NCBI GenBank assembly: GCA_001803565.1
Contig: MHDQ01000122.1
Span: forward strand, 1 to 18,778
Direction of reading: 5' to 3'
Source of the DNA: Nitrospinae bacterium RIFCSPLOWO2_12_FULL_45_22
GTDB lineage: Bacteria; 2-12-FULL-45-22
DNA length: 18,778 nucleotides
In this document: piece by piece, positions 7,772 to 15,204 of the stretch
How positions within the stretch are numbered: the stretch's first letter is position 1
How the letters are laid out: each line of letters opens with the position of its first letter
Translations under genes and position numbers: made by a program
The notes under the pieces: model-generated
Told to the model about the DNA's origin: nothing
The model's input: only the letters and a program-made list of their open reading frames with translations
The model's database searches: none

Positions 7772-8482
7772 TTAACGATTCTCCTCGGGACCTTCCGGGC
7801 ACATGCCTTTCTCCATTCGGAAGAAATGTGCTGGTTCCTTTACTTCAGGCCGTACCGGTTTACGGAGGGTTTCCCGGACAAAGGCCACCCGGTCCACAAG
7901 ACGCAACTCCGGATACACCCGGTCGATCGCCTCAATCAGCACCAAATCCTCAACGGCGATGGCTATTCCTGGATCGAACCAGTGCGCTGGCTCTTGCCAT
8001 TCCCACCCCTGTTTCAGCGCTTTACCTCCGATTCCGACCACTGACTTAGGTCGAATGTCGGTCGCGAGTCTCTCCCTGACGAAATGGGCCGGCTCCATCC
8101 AGTCCGTCCGCAGCTTCAAATGAAGTGCATCGAACCAGATTAAGTACAGATTGTAGTTTCCCGCCGCGACCTTCCATGGGTCCGGCATTGGTCCAAATAC
8201 TTTGGATAGTTCCTTATCAAAAAGCGTGTCTTTGAGGTGTTCCGCCCCCATGCAAATACACTTATGTACACCCTTGTCTCCCACCTCTAACACGACTGGC
8301 ACGGTGGTAGTTACCACAAACCCTATCTGCCGTGATACCTGGTCGAATGCGTTGTCTATCTTTACCTGATATTTCTCACGGATGCGGGTGTATATGGTAA
8401 TCAGGTCATCGTGCAGTTTTACGACCGCCGGATGCGCTGGTTCCACCCAATCGCGTATGCGAGCAAATGTTTTTCCGTCCAT
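7772..8482 (-). CDS. Uncharacterised protein with four EPAH motifs
   Basis: I do not recognise a named family. The 236-residue protein has no signal peptide or membrane segment. Its striking feature is the tetrapeptide EPAH four times, at residues 14-17, 130-133, 164-167 and 216-219. Three copies are preceded by an aromatic pair or single Trp (DWVEPAH, DWMEPAH, EWQEPAH) and three are followed by an aromatic (HF, HW, HF). The four copies use different synonymous codons, so the peptide rather than the DNA is conserved. Between copies 1 and 2 lies a compact-looking region with C75-x-C77 and DPWKVAAGNYNLYLIWFDAL. The start is secure: AAGGAGGTG stands four bases before ATG 8482. It is the last gene of a minus-strand, GC-richer group after the B12/radical SAM gene. 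It could be a substrate of that enzyme, a structural scaffold, or a metal-binding protein; none is shown. Confidence 0.8.
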   Translation of the reverse strand: MDGKTFARIRDWVEPAHPAVVKLHDDLITIYTRIREKYQVKIDNAFDQVSRQIGFVVTTTVPVVLEVGDKGVHKCICMGAEHLKDTLFDKELSKVFGPMPDPWKVAAGNYNLYLIWFDALHLKLRTDWMEPAHFVRERLATDIRPKSVVGIGGKALKQGWEWQEPAHWFDPGIAIAVEDLVLIEAIDRVYPELRLVDRVAFVRETLRKPVRPEVKEPAHFFRMEKGMCPEGPEENR

Positions 8483-8486
8483 AGTG

Positions 8487-8495
8487 CACCTCCTT
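8487..8495 (-). promoter_or_regulatory. Ribosome binding site of the EPAH protein gene
   Basis: AAGGAGGTG (minus strand) is a near-complete Shine-Dalgarno sequence, four bases upstream of ATG 8482. It implies that this gene is translated efficiently and independently of the gene upstream. Confidence 0.75.
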
Positions 8496-8576
8496 ATATA
8501 ATTATGTGGTGTAAAAGACTCAACCTTCTTTTTACTTGTTACTTATGAATTAGACCTTCAGCAATTTTTGGTCGTG

Positions 8577-8592
8577 GGAAAAAAGCTTTTTA
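8577..8592. repeat. A/T palindrome upstream of the EPAH gene
   Basis: AAAAAGCTTTTT is a perfect 12-base palindrome (about 8580-8591), flanked on the minus strand by a GTGTG-rich stretch and CCCACG. On either strand it ends in a T-run, so it could act as a weak terminator between the radical SAM gene and the EPAH gene, but the stem is short and AT-only. Confidence 0.3.
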
Positions 8593-8630
8593 CACACCCC
8601 TTCTTCCCCTCTTTTTAGATGGGAACCGCT

Positions 8631-8748
8631 ATAATCTCCCTTCTATCTATCGTTCGACTGAGCGTTCGTCTGAGACCTCGGCGTGAGCTCGGTCGAACGC
8701 TCACGCCGAAGACTCACGACGAAGTCAAGAGGGGCAGAGGGGGAGTTA
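8631..8748. repeat. Large imperfect inverted repeat between the radical SAM and EPAH genes
   Basis: The core is a perfect 10-base stem, CGGCGTGAGC (8679-8688) with GCTCACGCCG (8699-8708), around a 10-base loop. The pairing continues outward imperfectly through GTCTGAGACC / AGACTCACGAC to ATAATCTCCC at 8631 and GGGAGTTAT at about 8741-8748. The element fills much of the 327-base gap and has no coding content. Its size and imperfect arms suggest a MITE-like or other dispersed element rather than a simple terminator. Confidence 0.6.
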
Positions 8749-8809
8749 TCTACCCTTATACTTCACCGAAACTTAACAAAGAAACTTTCCTGCGCAGGGA
8801 AATAGTGTT

Positions 8810-10588
8810 TCACCTCCTTTCATCTTTTTGTTCAGCCAATCGGTTTTTAAACACGTGATACGGGATTGGCGCGGGCGCCACTCCCAGCAAGTCTGTGTCT
8901 TCCATCCATTCGGAATCTGGCGTCATAAACTCCAAATTCTCCAGACTCTCTAGGCCGTAATAAGGCTTAGGTTTGCAGCTCAGGAAGGGCAGCGCTCCGG
9001 TATTTGACACGAACCTCGACACCCTGGCATCCTGGCCACGATGATCGTACGTATTGCTCAACCTGCGCAGAATACGCTCGCCCTGGGCATGTAAGCCTCT
9101 GCTCCTTTCGTCAACGCGTTCTCTCATCTCGCGCGCAAAACCACGGACCATGACATGATCGTTCGGGTTTGCTGTTGCCACAAAGTCGTAGATCTGGCAG
9201 AGGCACTCGTAGGTATCCAGGTTGGTCTGCTTGATGAAGTTGCGCACTGATGCGCGCAATGTCTGTGTCAGTACTTCCGGATGGAACCGACGCAGCAGTT
9301 GGAAGTAGAAATCCACCTGCATGTTGAAATAGTGCAGTCCGAAATCGCTGAAATTACGATCAAAGAAGGCGTAGTTAGCGATTTGGTGAAATGCCTCAGA
9401 GCGCGGGTCTTTAAGCCGGTAATCGAATCCAAAGTAGTCACCAAGCAGCCGGCCTTCAGCCCTCAGTTTCGCCTCTAACCCAGTACCTGGGTAAGCCTCT
9501 GCACGGCAGAAGTTGAATGGATTCTCGATGTGCCGTTCGATAAAGCGTAAATTGACCAGGATATCATTCAAAACTGTGTCGGGTTCGAACATGAGTAAAT
9601 TATAGGCGAGGTGCACATCGAAGTCATTGAGAATGCGCAGTGCGTTCAGTATCTGGTCGAGGGTGCATTTGCGGTTCAGGTTACGCAGCCCATTCTCATG
9701 TGCGTTTTCCACCCCCAGGAATACACGAAACAATCCCAGGCCATCCAGCACCCGGATCGAGTCATAGGTAATGCTATCAGGCCGCGCCTTGACTGCTATG
9801 GCGATCCCTTCGATTCCCTCTTGCTTCAATCCGTCTCTCAGTTCCTCGAAGCGGCGAAGCGCCTTCTCTGGTCTTGGGAGAAAGAAGTTGTCATCCTGAA
9901 AATTAAAGATCCGGACACCGTAGCGAAAGTAGAGTTCCTTCATCTCTGCCACGATGTTCTCCACGCTTCTCACCCGAAACTTCTTCCCACCTCCCCTTTC
10001 ATACCAGGCATTAATGCTGCAAAAAGCACAGTTGCGCCAGCATCCCCGGCTGGTCAGGATGCTCGCAATGGGCTTATCGAAATATTCGTGGAATGTTAAT
10101 CGTTTGGGAAACGGTAATGCGTCTAGATTATCCTGATTGCCAGTTGAAATGTTGGTTGTTACTGATCCATCAGATTTTCGATAGCAAAGGCCGTGTACCC
10201 TGGATAGATCTTCAAGATGATCAGCCAACATACTAACGATATGTTCGCCTTCACCCAGGCAGACCGAATCAAATGCGGGAAAATCCCGGAGCAGATGTTC
10301 TGAGTTGAATGAGGCGAAGGGACCACCTGCCGTCAAATGACCATGAAAACCACCTTCCCGGAGCGCCTGCGCCAGGTAACAGAACTCTCGTGCGCGACCT
10401 GTGAACATCATAGACAAACCGATGATCTGTGGGGAGAAGGCGATCACCTGCTTTAGTGCCTGTGAGATGTCATACTCCGAGTTGAATGGGACGATTTCCA
10501 CCTGGTGTTCTTTGTATTCTAGTGCAGAGGCTATGTAACGCAGGCCGAGGTTTTCTTCCAACTCTGCACCTACCAATGCAACTTTCAT
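8810..10588 (-). CDS. B12-binding-like radical SAM protein
   Basis: This is a radical SAM enzyme of the cobalamin-binding class, 592 residues. The 4Fe-4S motif is C183-x3-C187-x2-C190 in GCWRNCAFC. The N-terminal 140 residues have the alternating pattern of a B12-binding Rossmann-like domain (KVALVGAEL, IIGLSMMFTG, HLTAGGPFAS, DSVCLGEGE), but the cobalamin-ligating DxHxxG motif is not visible; ENLGLRYIAS stands in its place. After the barrel (FNFQDDNFF, FLGVENAHENGL, AYNLLMFEPDT) comes a long C-terminal part with no motif I recognise. ATG 10588 is chosen because AAGGAGGTGG precedes it; the longer open frame upstream reads unlike any protein and covers a hairpin. Family members act as methyltransferases, in RiPP maturation, or in other radical chemistry. 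The neighbours suggest a peptide or protein substrate, but that is inference. Confidence 0.88.
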   Translation of the reverse strand: MKVALVGAELEENLGLRYIASALEYKEHQVEIVPFNSEYDISQALKQVIAFSPQIIGLSMMFTGRAREFCYLAQALREGGFHGHLTAGGPFASFNSEHLLRDFPAFDSVCLGEGEHIVSMLADHLEDLSRVHGLCYRKSDGSVTTNISTGNQDNLDALPFPKRLTFHEYFDKPIASILTSRGCWRNCAFCSINAWYERGGGKKFRVRSVENIVAEMKELYFRYGVRIFNFQDDNFFLPRPEKALRRFEELRDGLKQEGIEGIAIAVKARPDSITYDSIRVLDGLGLFRVFLGVENAHENGLRNLNRKCTLDQILNALRILNDFDVHLAYNLLMFEPDTVLNDILVNLRFIERHIENPFNFCRAEAYPGTGLEAKLRAEGRLLGDYFGFDYRLKDPRSEAFHQIANYAFFDRNFSDFGLHYFNMQVDFYFQLLRRFHPEVLTQTLRASVRNFIKQTNLDTYECLCQIYDFVATANPNDHVMVRGFAREMRERVDERSRGLHAQGERILRRLSNTYDHRGQDARVSRFVSNTGALPFLSCKPKPYYGLESLENLEFMTPDSEWMEDTDLLGVAPAPIPYHVFKNRLAEQKDERR

Positions 10589-10591
10589 AAA

Positions 10592-10601
10592 CCACCTCCT
10601 T
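10592..10601 (-). promoter_or_regulatory. Ribosome binding site of the radical SAM gene
   Basis: AAGGAGGTGG on the minus strand, three bases before ATG 10588, fixes the start and rules out the 138-codon upstream extension of the open frame. Confidence 0.75.
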
Positions 10602-10634
10602 CTTAAATCTAATGAGTCGTTATACGATAACTTT

Positions 10635-10709
10635 GCCTTAGAAAATCTTTGAATGTTCCGCTTGAGGGACGCGACATAAAGCACCGCTCCCCTCAAGCAG
10701 TTGTTAGGC
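10635..10709. repeat. Hairpin resembling a degenerate attC site
   Basis: GCTTGAGGG (10660-10668) pairs perfectly with CCCTCAAGC (10690-10698). On the plus strand GTTAGGC (10703-10709) matches the GTTRRRY core of integron attC sites. GCCTTAG (10635-10641) stands where the inverse core RYYYAAC would be, but it does not match fully. The hairpin lies about 70 bases downstream of the stop of the 781-residue gene, where a cassette attC would be. No integron integrase is present in the window. It may equally be a simple terminator-like or dispersed hairpin. Confidence 0.35.
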
Positions 10710-10778
10710 AAAACCATCTCTACTCGTGTCTGACCCCATTTTCCACGAGCCGAGATGCCAAAACCGCAGCTAGACTTC

Positions 10779-13124
10779 CTATGAACTAGGTGGCTCCTCC
10801 AGACAGAACCCGATATCAACTGCGACGCAAAACGCAAACCCATGGCTGTCATAGTTGGTGCGGTCACACACCACCATGTGAATAACGTACCCGCAGGGGT
10901 CCATATCAGTCGTGTCCAGTCTCCAATAGCCCGATTCGCCTGTGGTAGGCACCGTCGGGAAGGAACGGCTAGTCGCGAAGGTATAAGTAATTCCTCCGTC
11001 ACCCGAGAGCATGACCGTGGCCCCGTGGGCTGGCCCGTCTGGGATGACGTCGAGGCTTACGCTCCCGAAGTGCTGGTTGACCAGGTCGCTCGTGCCAGGG
11101 TCATGGACCTCGTACGTACCGGTCAGGATGGTACCCACGGGAAACTTACCGCAGTCTATAGCCGGAATGGGGTTGCCGTTGAACGTAGCACCGGTGATGG
11201 TCAAGGTAACCGGGGCGTATGGCTGAAGTGCAATATTTGCCGCAGGGACTGACGATGGGGCGGTGTTGTCAACGCGCACCCTGATTACCTGCGCTCCTGG
11301 ATAGAGTGTAGGAGGACTGACATTCGGGTCTTTCGCCTCCATTCTGATCTCCCATTCGCCTTCCATCGAGGCGTTCGTCAGCCACCTGGCAAGTTTATCC
11401 ACCACCAGGAAGCGGGTGGAGGGAGCCGTGTGGTCTTCCAGGTATTCGTACCAGCCCTCGCCCAGGCCATCGCCATCGTCAGTGGCCGTGAGGTTGAGGT
11501 TAAATATTGTATCACCCGGCGATTCCTCTTGCTGCACTGCGCCTATGAATTTTGTGACGTCAACTTCTATCGTGTTGGTGAGCGGATGCCAGGTGTCAAT
11601 GCCGTCATCTTTTCGGACCAGGATTCTGTATTTCAGTGGTAAAGCCCCGCCGCCATAGGAATCTGGCAGGGTGCCTGCAATGCGTCCGGTGATGGTAATG
11701 CCGCCTCCAAATGGACTCAAGGTTACTGAGAAGGCGCCGATCTCCGCATCGCCGGTAGCCAGCCCGGTGGCTGGATCAATGTCATCAACTGCGATATCGC
11801 CAACGGTCTCGATAACCGGGCTACGTGCCACCGCTTTGCTAGGCCGCAATTGGATGAGGCATTCCTCGCGATTTCCCCAGACCGGAACATAGTTCGGGTT
11901 CGCGGGGGGCGGTGGGGTCTCCCAGGATAGAATGGCGCGTAGACGGACGATCTTCGGCCCAGCTTCACAGGGCACGAGATACTGGGAGAAGTCTTTCTTG
12001 AGAAAGACGGCATACTGGACATCCTCCGGCGGGATGGTCTGGAGGTCGTGGACCTGCGCGGTGGCTGTGCCCATATAGGTGAAGCCGCTGCCGTCGCCGA
12101 AGTCGATCCAGAAGGCCACGTACTCTGTTGACCCCTTGGCACATAGCCCGCCGGAATAGCCGGAAGACCTTTTGATCGTGAGCACTGCTTCTAGCAGGTC
12201 GCTTTGTGGGCGAAGACCGACGCATCTTAGCTCTTCATAGCTGGTGTCTCCGTCCGTTACGATCTGGAGTTTGCCGAAAAGCTCCGCGATTTCGCTCACG
12301 CTAAGTCCAAGGGACGCTAAAGGACTATCACCATTCGCTGTGACTAAGGCTGAGGTTACCGTCTTGGCCGTCAGGAGCGTCTGCGCCTCTGTGAAACCGA
12401 AGCGGTGAACCGGCACGCCCTTGTTCGCATAGAGCACCTTCTTCTGGGAAAGGCTTAGAGTCTCCAGCGTAAAAGGTTTAATTGTGATATTTGGGTCCAG
12501 GCCAGCAATGACGGGGCCGATTGGGTCCGGGATCTTGACCTGAAGGTCAACAAGCCCTTTTACCAGGTCACCCACGAAGAAAGAGTACTTGGGTTGAATC
12601 TGGACCTGGACGGTCAAGACATTCCCATAGACCGGCGGCCAGTTGGGTTGATTTGCCGGCGGCGGCGTGTCCCAGGAAAGGATGGCTCGCACCTTGACGA
12701 TGTTCTCGTTGGTGCAACGCTTCTTGAACGGGGTAAAGTCCTTCCTCACGGCGTAGCAGAGGGGCTTGCCGCCAGGGATGTTATGGACTCGCACACTGCT
12801 CAATCCCACATCGTGCCAGACACCGTTGTCATGTATGTCGACGTAGAACCGAACATACTCAAACGATCCTTGGCTGCAGATGTCGCCTCCGTATCCAAAC
12901 TCCTGCTTAAGGTGGAGCACAGCTTCCAGGCGGTTGGATGGAGGGTTTAGCCCCACACACATCAACTCTTCATAGGTCGTAACGCCTTGCTGAAGCTTGA
13001 CTGGCTTGTATGGACTCAACTCCAGGTTGCCGAAGTAGTTGGGGTTTTGTAGGATCAACGAACGGAACTGTGCCCGCTCTCGTTCTAATGTTGTTGTGTT
13101 TTCGGAATTTTCACAGGTTTTCAT
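10779..13124 (-). CDS. Uncharacterised 781-residue protein with a duplicated cysteine-containing domain
   Basis: No named family is recognised, and there is no signal peptide or membrane segment. After a short charged start comes FRSLILQNPNYFGNL (about 20-34). A domain of about 135 residues then occurs twice, at about 48-180 and 293-430. Both copies share TxYEELxCVGLxP, LEAVLxIK, GYxGxxC, GSxEYVxF, xVHD/N, VRAILSWxTPPP and PVxGN. Three cysteines align between copies (C56/C301, C83/C328, C137/C386), so they are conserved and may bind metal or form a cross-link. The C-terminal half (about 435-781) is rich in Gly, Thr, Pro and Val, looks all-beta, and includes VRVDNTAPSS typical of Ig-like repeat regions. 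AAGGAGGAG precedes ATG 13124. The gene begins directly after a group II intron fragment and is followed by the radical SAM gene. It could be a structural or surface-associated protein or a partner of that enzyme; its function is unknown. Confidence 0.8.
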   Translation of the reverse strand: MKTCENSENTTTLERERAQFRSLILQNPNYFGNLELSPYKPVKLQQGVTTYEELMCVGLNPPSNRLEAVLHLKQEFGYGGDICSQGSFEYVRFYVDIHDNGVWHDVGLSSVRVHNIPGGKPLCYAVRKDFTPFKKRCTNENIVKVRAILSWDTPPPANQPNWPPVYGNVLTVQVQIQPKYSFFVGDLVKGLVDLQVKIPDPIGPVIAGLDPNITIKPFTLETLSLSQKKVLYANKGVPVHRFGFTEAQTLLTAKTVTSALVTANGDSPLASLGLSVSEIAELFGKLQIVTDGDTSYEELRCVGLRPQSDLLEAVLTIKRSSGYSGGLCAKGSTEYVAFWIDFGDGSGFTYMGTATAQVHDLQTIPPEDVQYAVFLKKDFSQYLVPCEAGPKIVRLRAILSWETPPPPANPNYVPVWGNREECLIQLRPSKAVARSPVIETVGDIAVDDIDPATGLATGDAEIGAFSVTLSPFGGGITITGRIAGTLPDSYGGGALPLKYRILVRKDDGIDTWHPLTNTIEVDVTKFIGAVQQEESPGDTIFNLNLTATDDGDGLGEGWYEYLEDHTAPSTRFLVVDKLARWLTNASMEGEWEIRMEAKDPNVSPPTLYPGAQVIRVRVDNTAPSSVPAANIALQPYAPVTLTITGATFNGNPIPAIDCGKFPVGTILTGTYEVHDPGTSDLVNQHFGSVSLDVIPDGPAHGATVMLSGDGGITYTFATSRSFPTVPTTGESGYWRLDTTDMDPCGYVIHMVVCDRTNYDSHGFAFCVAVDIGFCLEEPPSS

Positions 13125-13144
13125 TACTATCTCCTCCTTGTTGA

Positions 13145-13699
13145 GATGATAAGGATGAGTCGAGTAGATCGGTTTCTCCCGATGCTACAGGTTGAGGTTT
13201 GTTTTCTCCGTTTTCTGCCTGGTTTCCCGGCAGTACCACAATATTTCAACCATACATCAGTTGGCCCCAACCCTTTCCCTCCCCCGGTATTACCCGGCCT
13301 CATTGGTAATATGGGTTGATCCGACTACCTATGCTCCGTCCTCTGGCCTCGTCTCCTCGGCTTCACGTACCCACATTGCTGCAGGAAAGCATAGGTCCTC
13401 CCAGGTTCCTGTGAAATCCCTTGGACAGCATGCCATGGACTATGACCCCGGTGGAGTATCCGCCATCTCACCTATATCGATGGCTTCGTTGCTGTCTTCC
13501 GTGTTCCTTAACCACGTCGACTCGCTCCACATCATAAGCATTTTCGGAACTGAATACCTTCACCCTTACGGCCTACTGCCTCCCTGTTTACGCTCCACCC
13601 ATACGATTACCCGTATAGATGCAAAACTCGGGACGGTCGGCTAACTTTATCAGGTTGGCTTCTCAACCAACTGAATCTCACAAGCTTGGCCTGGCGCAC
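13145..13699 (-). mobile_element. 5' part of a group II intron, reverse transcriptase and 3' domains missing
   Basis: The minus strand starts with GTGCG at 13699, the consensus 5' end of group II introns. It continues with landmarks I know from bacterial introns: GGTTGAGAAGCCAACCTG, GAGTTTTGCATCTATACGGG, GTAAACAGGGAGGCAGTAGG, ACTCCACCGGGGTCATAGTC, ATGGCATGCTGTCCAAGGGA, and near the end AAAACAAACCTCAACCTGTA and CTACTCGACTCATCCT. In such introns the maturase reading frame follows at this point. Here the 781-residue gene starts instead. No domain V (the conserved 34-base hairpin with a GNRA loop) was found downstream on this strand in the region examined by eye. The open frames on the plus strand here are shadows of this RNA. 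The fragment cannot splice as it stands. Confidence 0.75.
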
Positions 13700-13805
13700 T
13701 AAGGAATTGCTTTTTTGTTTAGGAAAGATTAACATAGCGATAAGGAAAATTGCAACCTTTTTTTCTAACGGATGTTCACCCCCTCTTATTTTACTAAGCT
13801 ATTGA
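13700..13805. other. Gap between intron fragment and transposase remnant
   Basis: No gene is seen in this short AT-rich stretch. It contains the 5' flank of the intron insertion point (minus strand) and, toward the right, the missing left part of the IS1634-type element. No terminal inverted repeat could be fixed. Confidence 0.4.
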
Positions 13806-15188
13806 AAATATAAGAAGGTTTTAGGACATAGCTTTGCCGGAAAGTTGGCTATATGGCAGATCATCGCACGAGTAATTGACCAGGGTTCCAGGCTTTCCGC
13901 TGTTCGGCTGGCACAAACACACGCAGCATGCGACCTATTAGAGATAACACGTGGATTTGATGAGAACGATCCCTACGACAATCTAAAATGGTTAGCCGAT
14001 AATCAGGAAAAAATCGAAGATAGTCTATTCCGATCAAGGCGTGGTAAAGATAAGCCACAAATATTCCTTTACGACGTAACAAGCAGTTATTTAGAGGGTG
14101 AAAGAAATTATTTTGCTGAGTACGGCTATCCACGCGACCAAAAAAAGGGGAAAAAACAAATAGTCATCGGATTATTATGTGATGAGTATGGTGCTCCAGT
14201 CTCTGCAGAGGTCTTTGCTGGTAATACACAGGATCCACAAACGTTTTGCTCGCAGGTTAAAAAAGTGGCAGATCGCTTTGGTTGTGAGAATGTAACATTT
14301 GTAGGTGACCGAGGGATGATTAAAAGCGCTCAGATAGATGCTCTACCAGAAGGTTTTCACTACATTACGGCAATAACCAAGCCACAGATACATACTTTAA
14401 TTACTCAAGGTCTCATTCAGATGGGGTTATTTGATGAGAAGATTTGTGAAATTGAGGATGACGGGGTGCGTTACATCCTGCGACGCAATCCATGTCGTGA
14501 AGATGAGATCGCCAAGACCCGCTTGTCAAAGCGTCAGTGTATTGAGAAATTTATTAGAGAGAAGAATCTCTACCTGGATGAACATCCGAGGGCTAAGGTA
14601 TCCGTAGCAATAAAAGAGGTGGAAGAGAAGATAAAACGTCTTAAAATTGACATCTGGTTGAAAGTTGAGGAGCAGAATAGGGTATTAAGTTTGAAGCAAG
14701 ATGATACCGCACTAAAAGAAGCATCCCTTCTGGATGGTTGCTACGTGATTAAGACTGATCTTCCTAAAGAGGCAGCAGATAAACAGATTATCCATGATCG
14801 TTATAAGGATTTAGCTTTAGTGGAACAAGCTTTTCGTAACTGCAAAACTGTGATTCTGGAAGTTCGGCCAGTGTTTGTGCGGACAGAGAAGAGTACTCGT
14901 GGTCATGTGTTAGTAGTGATGCTTGGATATATGATTGTACGGAGGCTCCATCAGGCCTGGGCCGGGTTTGATTTGACTGTTGAATAAGGTCTTAAAAAAT
15001 TATCAACTCTTTGTTCCATAGAAATGAAAGTCAAAAATAATAGTTCTTATTTGAAGATTCCTCGACCACGGAAGGAATCCAGGGAATTATTGAATGCATT
15101 AAATATTAGGATGCCTATAGTCTTGCCTCATCGGGAGGTGAATGTAGACACTAAGAAAAAATTGCCAAAGCAACGCAAACTCCTTTAA
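13806..15188 (+). pseudogene. IS1634-type (IS4 superfamily) transposase, truncated and with an in-frame stop
   Basis: This is a DDE transposase. The frame from TTG 13845 reads LAIWQIIARVIDQGSRLSAV, with Asp in FLYDVTSSYLEG (residue 77), Asp in FVGDRGMIKS (155) and Glu in LALVEQAFRNCKT (327), the Y-R-E region of the IS4 superfamily. The frame is open only back to a TGA at 13803-13805, and the usual N-terminal 130 or so residues of the family are absent. At 14985-14987 the frame hits TAA (DLTVE-stop). Beyond it the same frame continues for 66 more codons of family-like sequence (GLKKLSTLC, LKIPRPRKESRELL, LPHREVNVDTKKKLPK) to the natural stop at 15186-15188. A single G-to-T change (GAA to TAA) explains the break. 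The element is inactive by itself. Confidence 0.85.
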
Positions 15189-15204
15189 AAATAATGCCTT
15201 ATGA

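Noticed and set aside
7803-8123. Plus-strand open frames opposite the EPAH gene
   Set aside because: They are shadows of the GC-rich minus-strand gene with no ribosome binding site; the minus frame has the strong one.
9611-10099. 162-residue plus-strand open frame opposite the radical SAM gene
   Set aside because: It is antisense to the conserved iron-sulfur and barrel region; no independent coding evidence.
10589-11002. 138-codon upstream extension of the radical SAM frame (as one 730-residue protein)
   Set aside because: It overlaps the end of the 781-residue gene, passes through a hairpin, reads like no protein domain, and a strong ribosome binding site marks ATG 10588.
13192-13644. 150-residue plus-strand open frame
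   Set aside because: It is the antisense of the group II intron fragment; the RNA landmarks on the minus strand explain the sequence and the frame has no protein-like pattern.
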